Made by a program: the position numbers and the translations under genes. Shown here piece after piece: positions 37,779 through 48,710 of a stretch of 64,000 nucleotides of DNA. The notes below the pieces were generated by a model. The model was given only the letters and a program-made list of their open reading frames with translations. It was not told where the DNA came from and made no database searches. The DNA comes from Paracyclopina nana. Taxonomy: Eukaryota; Arthropoda; Copepoda; Cyclopoida; Cyclopettidae. The stretch's first letter is position 1, and each line of letters starts with the position of its first letter. Location: NCBI GenBank assembly GCA_019096065.1, contig JAGUCH010000001.1, forward strand, positions 3,844,001 to 3,908,000. The letters are read 5' to 3'.

Positions 37779-38498
37779 GGACATGCTAGGAGTATTTTTG
37801 CTTAACTGGTCAGTTATGCAGTTGTGTACTGCAAGCTGCCATGATCTAGGATAACAGGTTACACAACATGCATAGATTACAGATTGTGCTATCAAATCAT
37901 CAATTTGCTCCTGACTTCTCGATTTCAGCTAATTATTCTCGCGCTAGAAATTCGAGCCAAAAAGGTCTTCTTTACAACCAAAATTAGCAAGAGATCAAGC
38001 GCACAGCTCAAGTTCAGTTTGGGTAATTTTTTGCCAGTTGATTTAAAAAAAGTTCATTGAGTTTTTACTACAAATTGAGGGATATAAATGAAATGCAAGT
38101 AGAGAACAACGATGCATTTCATCTGTCTGAGCATCAGAGCTCTCTTTTAGACAGATGGACTTTTTGCCAAGTACAACCACAAGGACCAATCAATCGACAC
38201 ACAAGCTGGTTTTTTTTACTCAAGTCATTTCGGAAAGCTACTACGCCTTAATTTACTAGCATAGCATTGGTTGTTAGACTATTTTGGTTAGGGAAAACGA
38301 TCTAAGACATTCATTTCTTCTTTGTTGGCTTACCTCTTGAGTTTCATGAAGATTTTTGGAGCACAAAAGTATGTTAGAAAACTTTTTGCGTGGTTAGCAT
38401 GCTTCCCCGTTTTGAATGCATTCTTTGTGTAGTTGAAAGTACCTGTTATGGCTATTTAAGATCATGCTTGATTGCTTTTTATACCTAGCTACTTCCAG
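37779..38498. other. Non-coding sequence before the 169-residue gene
   Basis: No exon is supported. It ends with a pyrimidine-rich acceptor (CTTCCAG, AG at 38497-38498) leading into the start-codon exon of the next gene, so part of it is probably a 5' UTR intron. Confidence 0.45.
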
Positions 38499-38512
38499 GC
38501 CTTATCAGCACC

Positions 38513-39114
38513 ATGACCGTGCAAGAAAACGATGACGAAAAAGCAGTGGCTATTTGGCAAGGCTCGAATGACCACAGATCTGTTCACTTTGTTAACCGTT
38601 CCACTGAATGGGTGGAGCTAAAAGGAACACTCAAGATGAGCCTCAACAGAGAAACTGCAACCATAGTTACAATTCCGCCAAAAGCCACTTACACCCACAG
38701 ATTTTTGGGTATTATGATTAGACTTACAAATAGAGCTTATTGTCACTTTTGATTGAGCCTTTTACTTTTGAATTAGATACGTTTGCATGTACTATTTCAG
38801 GCGAGTCTTTCGAGGGCGAGTCGAGTCGATGGTTGGATTTTGGCCTTATAGGACTGCTCGTAAGTGTGCCGGATCCATATTGGCTTTGCTTTCACAAAGG
38901 TTTCACTTGGACAGCAACTTCAAAAGATCCAACTTGCATGATGGTTAGCAGCAATAGCTATGAACACACTTCAAATGACGACGTACTTTGCCGAGGACAA
39001 TGCAAACTCAACGGAAGACCAGAACTAAAGCTCAACGAGCATTTGGGGGAGATGAAACCTCTGGAGTCAAAAACTGTATTTATCGACGCAAAGGTGAGCT
39101 TTCAGGCCAAGTAA
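38513..39114 (+). CDS. Unknown 169-residue two-exon protein
   Basis: Exons 38513-38708 and 38801-39114 join through a GT/AG intron of 92 bp with matching phase (G|GC). ATG 38513 sits in a good context (CACCATGA), 14 bases after a strong acceptor, suggesting a 5' UTR intron. The product begins with an acidic stretch (QENDDEK). Alternating polar and hydrophobic segments suggest a beta-rich fold, with aromatic-rich VPDPYWLCF and several Cys in the second half. No signal peptide or membrane segment is visible and I recognise no family. An alternative is that it is a C-terminal extension of the IGFBP-like gene spliced from the cryptic donor at 36503. The phase would allow that, but the intervening AATAAA argues against it. 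Confidence 0.6.
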
Positions 39115-39281
39115 AAGCTTTCCTTTGCCAAAGGGTTGGCAGACTTTTTTAAAAGAGGTCCAAGCCTTGGTATCTCTGACATCAAAGTCCAACCAACCAT
39201 GTGGTAGAGCATCGTCAATTTTATTTCCGATTTTGGTGCTCTGCAAGCACGGCTAGTGCGGATAAGATAAGAGTTGATTGC

Positions 39282-39426
39282 GGCTCATTATCTTCCGCGC
39301 CTTTGATCGTAGCATGGTTGCGGTTGTTATCGGTTCTTATTTACTGACGAGGTTGCGATGTCAGTAAATAAGAAGCGATAACAACCGCAACCATGCTATG
39401 ATCAAAGACGCGGAAGATAATGAGCC
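39282..39426. repeat. Near-perfect hairpin element, 67-bp arms
   Basis: Arms 39282-39348 and 39360-39426 pair at 64 of 67 positions around an 11-base loop. TGC occurs on both sides just outside. It is probably a foldback-type miniature transposon. A transcript would form a long dsRNA stem. Confidence 0.8.
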
Positions 39427-41169
39427 TGCATGACTAGGCAACACACCATTTCTGAGTAGACGAAGTCATTAAGGTGAATTACACATGCTACACTAAAGTG
39501 TGGTTGTAATCACGAGAGCAATCCCCTCATGAAAGTATTCACAGGCAAAATGACCCGCCATAATGACGTCCATTTTCTAGGTGACACTTTTTATATGTAC
39601 TCGTGTACTATTGGAAAACATATCAAAGCAGAGTTCATTAGGGAAACAAAGGAAAATGCTCTTACTTCCTCAGCTGTCAATCTTGCTCATATGATGTCTA
39701 CCTTTGCAAATGAATGCCTTGATGATAAGACACCGAAAAGAAATGATGCATTTCCTGCCTTTAATAATGGCGTGGCCAAAAATATATGTACCACGAGTTT
39801 ACCATAGTTTTCAAAAACAGGTGGCTTAACTTAGAATTATGTGGCTTTCTAAACTCAATCTTTTCAGTTCGTGAGCTCACTTCAGGCTTTGACCATTTCC
39901 TGTCTAATCGAGAACCTTTCGTCTAAGAGGAGTCATGAAAATCACTGCTTGGATCTACCCTTGCCAAAGAGGATTAAGGAAAAATTGGCAGAACTTCTGA
40001 AAATTTCCATGAGTTTGAAGAACTATTGATTAACTCAAAATTGTTCCTCACCTCAACGCTTTCTCAGGAAACTTGTCAATTAAAGCTTGCCTTCATAATC
40101 TTAAAAACAGATCTATTTTTATGTTGATAATAACTCCTATAATAAAAATGGCTAAACAATGTACTTGTAAAAAGCATTCCTTCTTATGACCTAAATAGTT
40201 AAGCGACGCCTTATGATCAATCGGAAATTATAAAGCCAAACAATTTATTAACGAATTCGTGTTCTTTTTGCAGCTCAAATTCGTCCTTTCTGGCAGCACA
40301 AAAGAAGGAAAGTAATTTGTGGTATCATTTGCATAGTTGTTAGGGTAGATGTCCAAGTCGACTGGGAGTTCAGTCAATATGTTATGCAAAGGCCTTCTGT
40401 GGCTCTATCCCCACTAGTCTAGCTATGTGTACCAACAGCAAGATATCTAAATACTTTTACTGCCTTATGCCAAGAGAATAAAGGATGCCAAGCCAAAGAA
40501 GTCAACCAAGGAAAGTATCTCCCACTTTGGGCGGTCTTTTACTGAGGAGGAGAAGATTACCATGGCGATTGAAGCAAAAAAATCCTGAAAAATACCCAAC
40601 CTGGGGCTCAATGCCAAACCTAATTAAGCGCAAAAACCACAAGTCCACTCGCTGCTCTTTTTAATGCACTCGCTTACCACTGTATCAAATGCATGAGGCA
40701 AAATAAAATAAAAAGGATACAACGGCTCGAATACCCTTTAAAGCAAGCTTGAGTGAATGCAAGACTTATAAGGTGTGTCAGATGTCATAAAAAGTGACAA
40801 ATGCAAGCTCAGCGATTGCTGCGCTTTATATTTTATCTTCAAGGCTCGGTCGGATTTAGAAGATAGAAAAAGCAACAAATAGCAGAATCATGAGTTGACT
40901 ATAGGCTATGAAAAAAGTCTGCCACTTTTAAACTATAAAATTCAACAAGAAAGGAGAAATAGGCCTATAGAAATTGATTTTGTGAAAGTTTATTGCTCAG
41001 TCAAATAGAGTTTCAGCATGAATGTTTCTAACCAAAGAGCTCATCTGAAAAAGCCTGCTTTGTTTCTACCTATTATGTATAAGTATCTAAGTTTGAGCAC
41101 TTACAGATTTTTCTGCATACTCATACTCTATACTCATATTAAAAAGCTTGGAATGTTTAATAACAATGC
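39427..41169. other. Intergenic sequence
   Basis: The frame at 39529-39807 (92 codons) has no recognised domain and no supporting splice sites, so I do not call it. Otherwise this is AT-rich with no visible features. Confidence 0.45.
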
Positions 41170-41270
41170 GAAAAGGTTGACTGCGTTTAAGTAGACTACT
41201 TTTAGTTGGACTGCGTAAAAGCAGATTTGCGTAAAAGTGGATTGCGTTTAGGTGGATTTGCGGTTAGGTA
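41170..41270. repeat. Degenerate short tandem repeat
   Basis: Successive units resembling TTGCGTAAAAGTGGA and TTGCGTTTAGGTGGA, about 15 bases each, repeat imperfectly. The left units are longer and more diverged. Confidence 0.5.
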
Positions 41271-41327
41271 GTACATTCCTCTTGACTAATGCCCTTTAGA
41301 CTCTCTTCCTATGGCTTAGGTCCGTAA

Positions 41328-41549
41328 GGCATGGTTCACCTGCTTATAATATCTGATATTTTGTCAAAATATCGGAGCGAAATACTGAGAAACTGAGAAT
41401 TTAGATACTGCTGTAGGATGGCTTTTGGTACCAAAAGACCGAATCCGAAGAAAAAATCTAAAAAATAATTTTGGAAGTACCAGATATTTGCAAATATCAG
41501 CATAATATCGCTCGATATTTTGATCATAATATCGCAGGTGAACCAGGCC
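41328..41549. mobile_element. PIF/Harbinger-like MITE, 222 bp
   Basis: The ends are GGCATGGTTCACCTG and CAGGTGAACCAGGCC, flanked by TAA on both sides (41325-41327 and 41550-41552). The interior is rich in ATATC-type palindromes. A second copy in the opposite orientation, split by another element, lies at 45742-46350. Confidence 0.8.
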
Positions 41550-42076
41550 TAAGTCACTTGCCCTAGCGGCTCCATAAAAATTCTCTAGGGCAAGAGTCTT
41601 CAGTAGCGAAAAAAGACCAGACAAAAATCTCCATGTAGTGATCAAGGTCCGAAAGGGTATTTTAAAAGACCCAAATGACAAAAGTATCAAAGGCAAAATT
41701 GTTGAGCTTAAATTCTTTTATCTCCTAATTTTTTCTATAGCGCTAAGCTTCACAAGTGTGTTTTACAAAAATGCTGCATTAAGTAGTACTTTTAATATTG
41801 ATGCGATTTTTCAGCTCTCATTATAAGTTGAGGTTGACCAAATTATATGGTGCTCACTCATGCCTCATTTCCTAAAAATCTTACGGCAACCTTACATGAA
41901 ATGCTTAAGTTTTTCGTATGAAAAAAGCTTCTATGTTCTTAAGGGATAGCTAACAATGAATGTCTTGCACACAAGCCCACAGATTTGTAGGGGCGAGTGA
42001 ATACTAAAGAAAAGCATCTGGAAAGAAGTCTCTCCTCTGGGAGGATTTTAAATATCTTCATTTGCAATCACATTAA

Positions 42077-42248
42077 TGTCCTGTTCATGTACGCCCCAAA
42101 CTCCTTAGAAAAATGCACAAAAAATGCCTCAAGGAAAGGAGAAAAATTGTCTTATGACAAGCGCCAGCTGATCAGATCGACTTTAAGCCAACTTGAAAGT
42201 AAACAAATCTAATTTATGCTATTAAGTGCTCCACATTTTAGTCTTTTT
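42077..42248. mobile_element. Truncated copy of the ~408-bp TWA MITE
   Basis: It matches the left ~172 bp of the elements at 45061 and 55737 (start TGTCCTGTTCATGTACGCC), then similarity stops. The right end and the second target site are missing. Confidence 0.7.
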
Positions 42249-43752
42249 AACTCTTTTTAGCTCCTAAAATATTTCAATCGAAGCCCAGGTTTAAAGGCCA
42301 GGCTCACCTGCCCAAATGCTGGTAGAATTATCAGCTTATGGTTAGTTGCTTTTTGCTAATGCAGCAAGCATTTTTCATTTTCAGCTGGTTACTGTAATAC
42401 GAAGAGCTTTAGCTATTGTGGAACTTCTAAATCAAATTCATCAAACCTCAACTGATTAATGTTACCTATTTTATCCATTATTTGAGACGCAAAAGTTTTT
42501 TGTTATGATTTTAGCTGGCTGCTAATTAAAAAGTTATGATAGACAATAATAATTATGCGAAAGCAATATTTGGAAAAATACTAGCTGAGCTTTGTCTTCA
42601 CGCTTAGAATAGGGGCTGTCATCACGTAGTTCCTTTTTACTCAATACCTCCTTCTTACGAAAGCTAAATGTGACAAGATCAATTAAGCTAATTATATAGC
42701 TCGATTTTTTAAGAGCTTATGTTTACCCAAAGAAACCTCAAGGAGACAATATCTTTTGCAAAGCTGAGGATCTCTAAGGGATATTTACGATGATGTGTGC
42801 CATAAAACTACGGTATACTCTGGGCTTAAAAATTACGACACTACGACGCAATTCCACAAAAAGTGTTAGCTTGTGGACTTTTCGCTTTTCCACTAGGAAG
42901 TCTAATTCAATTGGATTTGGGTGGAATAGGTGTTTCGCTGTCAAAGTTTTGAAGGCGCGAAGCATTCAGCTACAAGTTATGAGAGACCAAACACAGATGT
43001 CACAGAGCGCACGCACACGCGAGTCATATTATCATACAACAGAAGCAGCAATCTAAAAAGGTTAGGGAACAAATAAAGTAGAGCATAATAATGATTGCAT
43101 ACGTTCCGAGGAATGCCGGGGATAGGCTTACGGGCAAGAATTTTCTTTAGGCCTCCTGATGGTGGAAGGCAGCTTACAGTAAAGCAGCGAGACTCTTCAA
43201 GTGGTTTTGGAAAAGAAAGGCGCCTTTTAGCGCTCTCCTCGACTTCCAGCAGCCTCTCAAACCTTCAGTTCAGTCAGGAGTCCTAGGCACACAAATTCTA
43301 CAGTCCAATTTCGAAATACCGACCTACTATTCAGTGTGAGAGCTTCATGAGTAACGAAAACGATGGAACTTCATATAGAAAAGTAAGCGAGCATTTTAAT
43401 TTTTCACGAAAAGGCCTTTAAATGCTTTTTTTACACCTGTTTGATTTGAAAAGCTGTTAGTTAATTTTTCAGATTGAAGAATGCTGTCCTTTCACCTAGT
43501 TGAGAATATGAAACATTTTTTCAATTAATTATGAGTCACATATCTTTTACTTTAGTCCGTTTTAGCGATCACTAAACCAGAACGACACGATATTTTTGTG
43601 AAGTGAAAAAAAGGAATATCTGTTCAAATACGCGTCAGCAAAAGTCCTCAGCGCAAACATTCGATAAATCAGCAAAAATCCGTTATGCTCTCTGTTGTTA
43701 CTCAAAGCTTTCAGTCTTTAACATCTAGTAAAACTTATATCATCAGAGCTTT
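42249..43752. other. Intergenic sequence
   Basis: No supported exon or RNA gene. The overlapping frames at 42774-43056 on both strands look like chance. Confidence 0.45.
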
Positions 43753-43860
43753 TTTGCTAGGTCACCGAAGTCTAGCTTGGTCACTCAAGGCTGGCTTGAT
43801 CACCCAAGTCTAGCTAGGTCGCCCAAGTCTTGTTAAGCCATCAAAGCCTATTTAGGTCAC
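43753..43860. repeat. 19-bp tandem repeat, about 5.7 units
   Basis: Units of 19 bp resembling CTAGCTTGGTCACTCAAGG repeat in register at 43753, 43772, 43791, 43810, 43829 and 43848 (partial), with several substitutions per unit. Confidence 0.75.
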
Positions 43861-44111
43861 AAATATCAATTTGTTTGAACAGAATTCACAGAAGTTAAGC
43901 CTTAGTAGTGCCAGGTACAATAAGTTCTATTGCGACCACAAAAGGTTCCCCTTAAATAACATAACGGTTTTGGCTTTATTGTCCTCAATTTTTCATAAGT
44001 CTTGCAACTTGGCAGAATCGCATAAAATAAGAATTTTGTAAAATTATTGGTAGGTATCATACAGGCACAATCTCATTTTCTATGCAACGGATTTTAACAA
44101 ACTTGACACTC

Positions 44112-44278
44112 AAGGGCGTTATCATATTGGACTTTTGCTTACCAAAACCTGATTTTGGTTAACCAAAAACTGGGTTTTTTTTAGTCAAGCGCTATGTAAT
44201 TGCTACCTACCGAAAACAGGTTTTTGGTTAACTAAAATCAGGTTTTGATAAGCAAAAGTCCAATATGAGAACGCCCTT
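44112..44278. repeat. Long inverted-repeat hairpin element
   Basis: The ends AAGGGCGTT and AACGCCCTT start arms of about 60 bp (inner motifs ATATTGGACTTTTGCTTA and CAAAACCTGATTTT and their complements) around a loop of roughly 45 bases. There is no clear target duplication. It is probably a foldback MITE. Confidence 0.7.
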
Positions 44279-45060
44279 CATAATAAAAGATCATTACGGA
44301 ATAGATTTTTGCGGATGCGGATTCTAACAGTACATTCAAAGGTAGCGATTGCAGCATGGAGCCTTTTAGAGCAATGAGACATTTACGCAAAAATTGAGGA
44401 CTAATTTGTACGACAATGAGGAGGCTTCATGGAAGGATCATTTGCTCCAAGTTGGCTTTCGCAGCAACCAATTCATACAGCAAGCGGGGTCGTTGGACCT
44501 GACGCAATAGGAACTAGATTTGTTGGATTATGCTCGACAATACAATGCAATCATCGGACCGGTGTCAGCCTATAGCTTTTAAGCCCTAGGGCCAACCTTG
44601 AAAATTATGTAACCAAAATAGCTGAATTTTGGTCAAGAATCTTTAAAAAGCCTTTGTCATGGTGATGATAACAAAAGCAGAGGGTACTTGAGAGCTCAAG
44701 AGCATTTTTTGAATAGGTTGCGTAAATGGTGATATTGCTTCTAGTACTTTTCAAGGGAGCAAGCAGCCAAAAGGTAAAAAAGAAAGTACGAACTTTTGCC
44801 CAAACCACAAGTTCAAGTGGAAAGTGCTGATTATGATAGCTATGAGGCAGGATTGTAGAAGCTGACTTATTTTATTCAGCTACAATTCAAAGAAAGCAGC
44901 TATGGATTACTTTCTTAAAAGGTTCATGGAATTCAGTATCCCAACATAACATGACTGATGGAGCTGCTTTCACATTGGGCGGTTTGTACAACAAAAAGAA
45001 AGTATGTTGTGCGAAAAAATGCTAATCTCCAATAATTTTTGGTGAACAGATTCCAACTAA
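44279..45060. other. Intergenic sequence
   Basis: No supported coding sequence. It ends with the TAA target site of the next MITE. Confidence 0.4.
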
Positions 45061-45467
45061 TGTCCTGTTCATGTACGCCCCTAACTCCTAAGGAAAATGC
45101 ACGAAAAACGCCTCAAGGAAAGGAGAAAAATTGTCTTATGACAAGCGCCAGCTGATACTAAAAAAATCAGATCAACTTTAAGCCAACTTGAAAGTAAACA
45201 AATCTAATTTTGGCTATTAAGTGCTCCACATTTTAGTCCTTTTGAGCCAAATCAGTTGTTAAATTTCATCTTTTATCAAAGAAGTGTAATGACAGATAGT
45301 TTGTTTTGAAATATGCTCAAAACCATGAGATAAAATAGCAAAAATTACCAATAAAAACGCTGCTCGGCCCCAAGCTGAACTCGTAGAGTGGCAGTCAGCA
45401 ACGGAATCACTTTTCCTCATGACAATTTTTCCATACCTTAAGGCATTCTTAATAAATGAACAGGGCA
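45061..45467. mobile_element. PIF/Harbinger-like MITE, 407 bp
   Basis: The ends TGTCCTGTTCAT and ATGAACAGGGCA are flanked by TAA on both sides (45058-45060 and 45468-45470). Related copies are at 55737-56145 (complete) and 42077-42248 (truncated). It is non-coding. Confidence 0.82.
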
Positions 45468-45741
45468 TAAATATTGTACCTACGTCATCATTTCTTATCC
45501 TCATAAGGATACGCATTTTTCTCTCCTTAGCAGATGAGCAACATTCAACACTGTAAACTGAGTAAACACTAAAGCTATTATGCAAAAAATGTCAATCAAG
45601 CCGACGTAAGTCATTGATAATCGCCATCACTTGGTGGGCGAAGATGATCAAATAATGCTGAGGTTGTCGTCCAGTTTTTCCTTGAGAAATGCGACCCAAA
45701 GTTGACGTCAGCAAATTAAGCTCAGCTCCTTAAGTCACTTA

Positions 45742-46350
45742 GGCCTGGTTCACCTGCGATATTATGATCAAAATATCGAGCGATATTATGCTGATATTTG
45801 CAAATATCAGGTACTTCCTAAATTATTTTTTAGATTTTTTCTTCGAATTCGGTCTTTTGGGTCCAAATGCCATCCTACAACAGTAGCTTGTTCTCATAAA
45901 ACTCAGTAAGGCAGGCAGTAAGCAAAGCAAGGCACTTTGGAAGCTCATAACTCAGTAAGTACTGAGCCGATTGGAACCAAATTTGGAGGTATTCATTAGA
46001 GCATATTGAAGAATCTACATGCAAAATTTCATCCGGATCGAAGAACTCTAAGGAGGTGGCTGATTTTTCTCCTTTGCTTAACTGATTTGCCTTACTTTCA
46101 GTAAGGTGGCCTTAGCGTCCTCCGATCTAGATGAAAATTTGCATGAATATTCTTCAGTATGTCCTTATGAATTCCTCCAATTTTGGTACCAATCGGACGA
46201 GTATATGCTGAGATATGAGCGCGCAAAGTGCCTTGCTTACCTTATAGAAATGTTTATGAGAACAAGCTAGTATCTAATTTCTCCGTTTCTCAGTATTTCG
46301 CTCCGATATTTTGTCAAAATATCAGATATAATGAGCAGGTGAACCATGCC
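45742..46350. mobile_element. Second copy of the 222-bp MITE, split by an insertion
   Basis: It is in the opposite orientation to the copy at 41328-41549. Left part 45742-45884 and right part 46269-46350 together match that element, with GGCCTGGTTCACCTG at one end and CAGGTGAACCATGCC at the other. The flanks are TTA and TTT. The intact copy shows the empty site of the inserted element. Confidence 0.8.
45885..46268. mobile_element. Nested 384-bp inverted-repeat element
   Basis: The ends AGCTTGTTCTCATAAA and its exact complement (16 bp) lie inside the older MITE. AGT occurs on both sides (45882-45884 and 46269-46271) but once at the matching site of the uninterrupted copy, consistent with a 3-bp duplication. 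Subterminal motifs (GCAAGGCACTTTG and its complement) also pair. Its superfamily is not assigned. Confidence 0.75.
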
Positions 46351-46474
46351 TTTGATAGATGGGACACAATGTTTCACAGAAGATGAACAGCTTGTGTTAA
46401 ATGTACTATCTTCAGCTTTCAAGTGACTTTACACAAGTTGCATAATGCTCAAATTTAGGCAATGTTCATGCCCT

Positions 46475-46719
46475 TGTAGCAGGGAGCGTGTCGGCCTACG
46501 GGTCGACCGCTCGCTGCGCGCGCTCGCCTCGGGCGCGCGGTAGTATAACGAGTAGTATAGTGTGATCATCAGTAAAGGAAATAAATTCACCGCATTGACA
46601 CGTGTTGTCTGCGGCCCAAAGACTGACCTCTGCTAGCCTCCAGGCCCGTCCCCGCTTGACGTAGCCTAGATACGAGTAGTGGCTTGATAAGTCACAGTAG
46701 TATATCTCGACCTACTACA
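46475..46719 (+). repeat. 5' LTR
   Basis: It starts TGTAGC and ends CTACA (TG...CA with a 5-bp inverted terminus). A CpG-rich patch lies near its start, and AATAAA at 46580-46585 is a candidate polyadenylation signal. It appears identical to the 3' LTR. Confidence 0.93.
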
Positions 46720-46721
46720 GA

Positions 46722-46739
46722 TGGCGCGGGTCGTTGGAC
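46722..46739 (+). other. Primer-binding site
   Basis: TGGCGCGGGTCGTTGGAC begins two bases after the LTR. Starting with TGG, it can pair with a tRNA 3' CCA end. I cannot name the tRNA. Confidence 0.6.
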
Positions 46740-47647
46740 CTGTGATTTCATCACTCCACTACCCATTAAGTACATCCTGCCGGAAGCTATAAGTGCTAAG
46801 TATACACGATAAGTATAAAAGGGATAATAGTGCTGCTCAAATAATATCATGCTCGAGTCAACTGCCAAAACATGAACCTACGTGCAAGCCACGAAGTAAA
46901 GAGAGATTAATGCTGAAAGCATGAAAGGCAGTTGACTATAAAAAGTAAAATAGTGGTGGCTAAAATGTAAAAATGTAAAGCTCAGACCAGAGCAAAAGGG
47001 CAAAGATCACTCTGCAATAGCTGCAGCTGCAAACAATCAGAAAGCTATCAAATAACAATCAAAGGGATTGTCCGTGAGAGCCAGCGGCCGAATGGTCAGC
47101 CCGGCCAACGCTGGTGCAAATCATTGTAGATCCTAGTTAAGCTAGGGCCGGTCAACTCACGGGCAAATTCCAACTGCAGGTGATCAAATAGTAATTGTTA
47201 TGGGGGGACAATGGCCGAATGGTCGGGGCTGCTAACACCAGTCGCAAATCATTTGGATTCCAGTGAATGCTGGAGCCGGCCACCCCATGACAGTGTACAA
47301 ATAAAGGGGTGGAGAAGGAGGATAGAAGCTCATGACCACGTGGTGACCACATGACCGGTAGCGGATCAACAGCTGCGAGCTATCAGGATTCCACTGAAGC
47401 TAAAGCTGGTCACCACGTGCGGGTCACGGTCAAATAAACGATAAGGAGAAATGTGACACCAGCGTGGCATTTTCGGTGGTCAGTAAACAATCAATAAATG
47501 TCACGCCACAACCCTCTGCAGTGACCTGCGAGCGCGTTGGCGGATATATAAGACCACGCTGGTGGGGAATAGCTATCAGTTCCTTTCGGGCTTTCCCTCA
47601 GTTAACAGTAATCACAACTCACTTCATTGTTGAATCGTGAGACCACC
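46740..47647 (+). other. Retroelement leader with three degenerate direct repeats
   Basis: A long untranslated leader. Segments starting near 47086, 47213 and 47353 share motifs in order (GGCCGAATGGTC, GCAAATCATT, GATTCCAGT or similar, then GGGCCGGTCA-like). Each has a small hairpin, such as CCTAG/CTAGG and CCAG/CTGG. They may be structural or packaging elements; that role is an inference. Confidence 0.45.
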
Positions 47648-47844
47648 ATGGTAATTATAATAGCACATTCTCACAAAAGACCGAAAGCTCACTCTTCTCC
47701 CCACGCATAGGCCCAGCCACCACAAGATATAGCTGCTGCGGTGGCCCTTGAGGTCAACCGCCAAATGAGAGCCAACGCTGCTGTTCAGCGTCGGCCTCAA
47801 CAACTCCAACTGCTCCGCGAGACGGATAGCCGCTCCTTCCAGCA

Positions 47845-48696
47845 ATGGCGGATGCATATCGAGTCCCAACCCGAGGACTCGATAGAGCCGAAGTCACCAA
47901 GAAGATGCTGATCAAGGCATCTATTGTCGGCCTTGCGTTGGAAATGATCAATTCCATCGACAAGAAGTCGAGCAATGACACGTACACCTACAAGCACTAC
48001 CTCGACGACCTTGAAAAGGCCTTTGTGGACGAGTCGGCCCAAGAGGCCGCCAGGGTGGCATACGACACCGCCGCGCAGGGTCCCCATGAATCCGTAATGA
48101 CCTGGGCGGCACGCATCAAGTCGCTCTACCTGAGGGCTTTCGCCAATGACGCACTGCGGTGCGCCAAGGTCGACAAGGATCCAGAGGTCATTAGGAAGTT
48201 CACTATCAATCTGCGGGACCCTCAGACACGTTGGCTGGTAATCGCCAGCAAATATGATACGCTGACGGAGGCCGCTTCCAATGCATCCTCCAAGGAGTGC
48301 CTGGTAGGATTAGCCGGCGGCAAGGCCAACCCCCTGGGGCAAGGGGGCATCATGCAAATCACCCAAGAGGGCACCTCAGATCAACCCGACGTCGCCAAGA
48401 TCATCGCCGCTCTAGGCGACAAGGCTAACATGAGATGCTACGGCTGCGGCGGCTACGGCCATCTCAAGGCTCAATGCACCAACCAACGCCAAAACGGCCA
48501 ACGAGGGCGAGGAGGATTCCGGGGCCGGGGACGTGGCGGCCGCGGGCGTGGCAGTAACAATCCATACCACGCCGCCCCGCCGGTCTCGCCCCAAGAATAT
48601 AATAAATATCGCAACGCGGCCATCGCACATGTGGCCAGTGCCCCCACGGACGCCTACACCTGGGAGGCGCCAAAAAACGGAGCCAGCCGGTCCTAA
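47845..48696 (+). CDS. gag: Gag-like protein with CCHC zinc knuckle (N-terminus apparently frameshifted)
   Basis: A 283-codon open frame from ATG 47845. The middle is helical and capsid-like without named motifs. A zinc knuckle C-X2-C-X4-H-X4-C (CYGCGGYGHLKAQC, about 48436-48477) is followed by a long Arg/Gly-rich tail, both typical of nucleocapsid RNA binding. An upstream frame from ATG 47648, in a different phase, also looks protein-like. It is interrupted by TAG at 47708 and runs out shortly after 47845. The natural N-terminus may therefore lie upstream, and this copy may carry a nonsense change plus an indel near 47850-47890. Alternatively 47845 is the real start. The frame ends at TAA 48694-48696, inside the predicted frameshift hairpin. 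Confidence 0.8.
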   Translation: MADAYRVPTRGLDRAEVTKKMLIKASIVGLALEMINSIDKKSSNDTYTYKHYLDDLEKAFVDESAQEAARVAYDTAAQGPHESVMTWAARIKSLYLRAFANDALRCAKVDKDPEVIRKFTINLRDPQTRWLVIASKYDTLTEAASNASSKECLVGLAGGKANPLGQGGIMQITQEGTSDQPDVAKIIAALGDKANMRCYGCGGYGHLKAQCTNQRQNGQRGRGGFRGRGRGGRGRGSNNPYHAAPPVSPQEYNKYRNAAIAHVASAPTDAYTWEAPKNGASRS

Positions 48697-48705
48697 GGGA
48701 CCGGC
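48672..48705 (+). promoter_or_regulatory. -1 ribosomal frameshift signal at the gag/pol junction
   Basis: The slippery heptamer A AAA AAC (48672-48678) is correctly phased in gag (codons CCA AAA AAC). After a 7-base spacer comes a perfect 8-bp stem, GCCGGTCC (48686-48693) with GGACCGGC (48698-48705), closed by loop TAAG. The gag stop codon TAA falls in that loop (48694-48696). A -1 slip leads into the pol frame with no intervening stop. All parts of the classic signal are present. Confidence 0.88.
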
Positions 48706-48710
48706 CATCA

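Noticed and set aside
39529-39807. A 92-codon frame as a further exon of the 169-residue gene
   Set aside because: It lies after the stop codon of that gene, without an acceptor that would link it in phase.
44487-44501. A 15-base match to the retroelement primer-binding region (GGGTCGTTGGACCTG)
   Set aside because: A few 15-base matches are expected by chance in a window this size, and no other retroelement feature is near.
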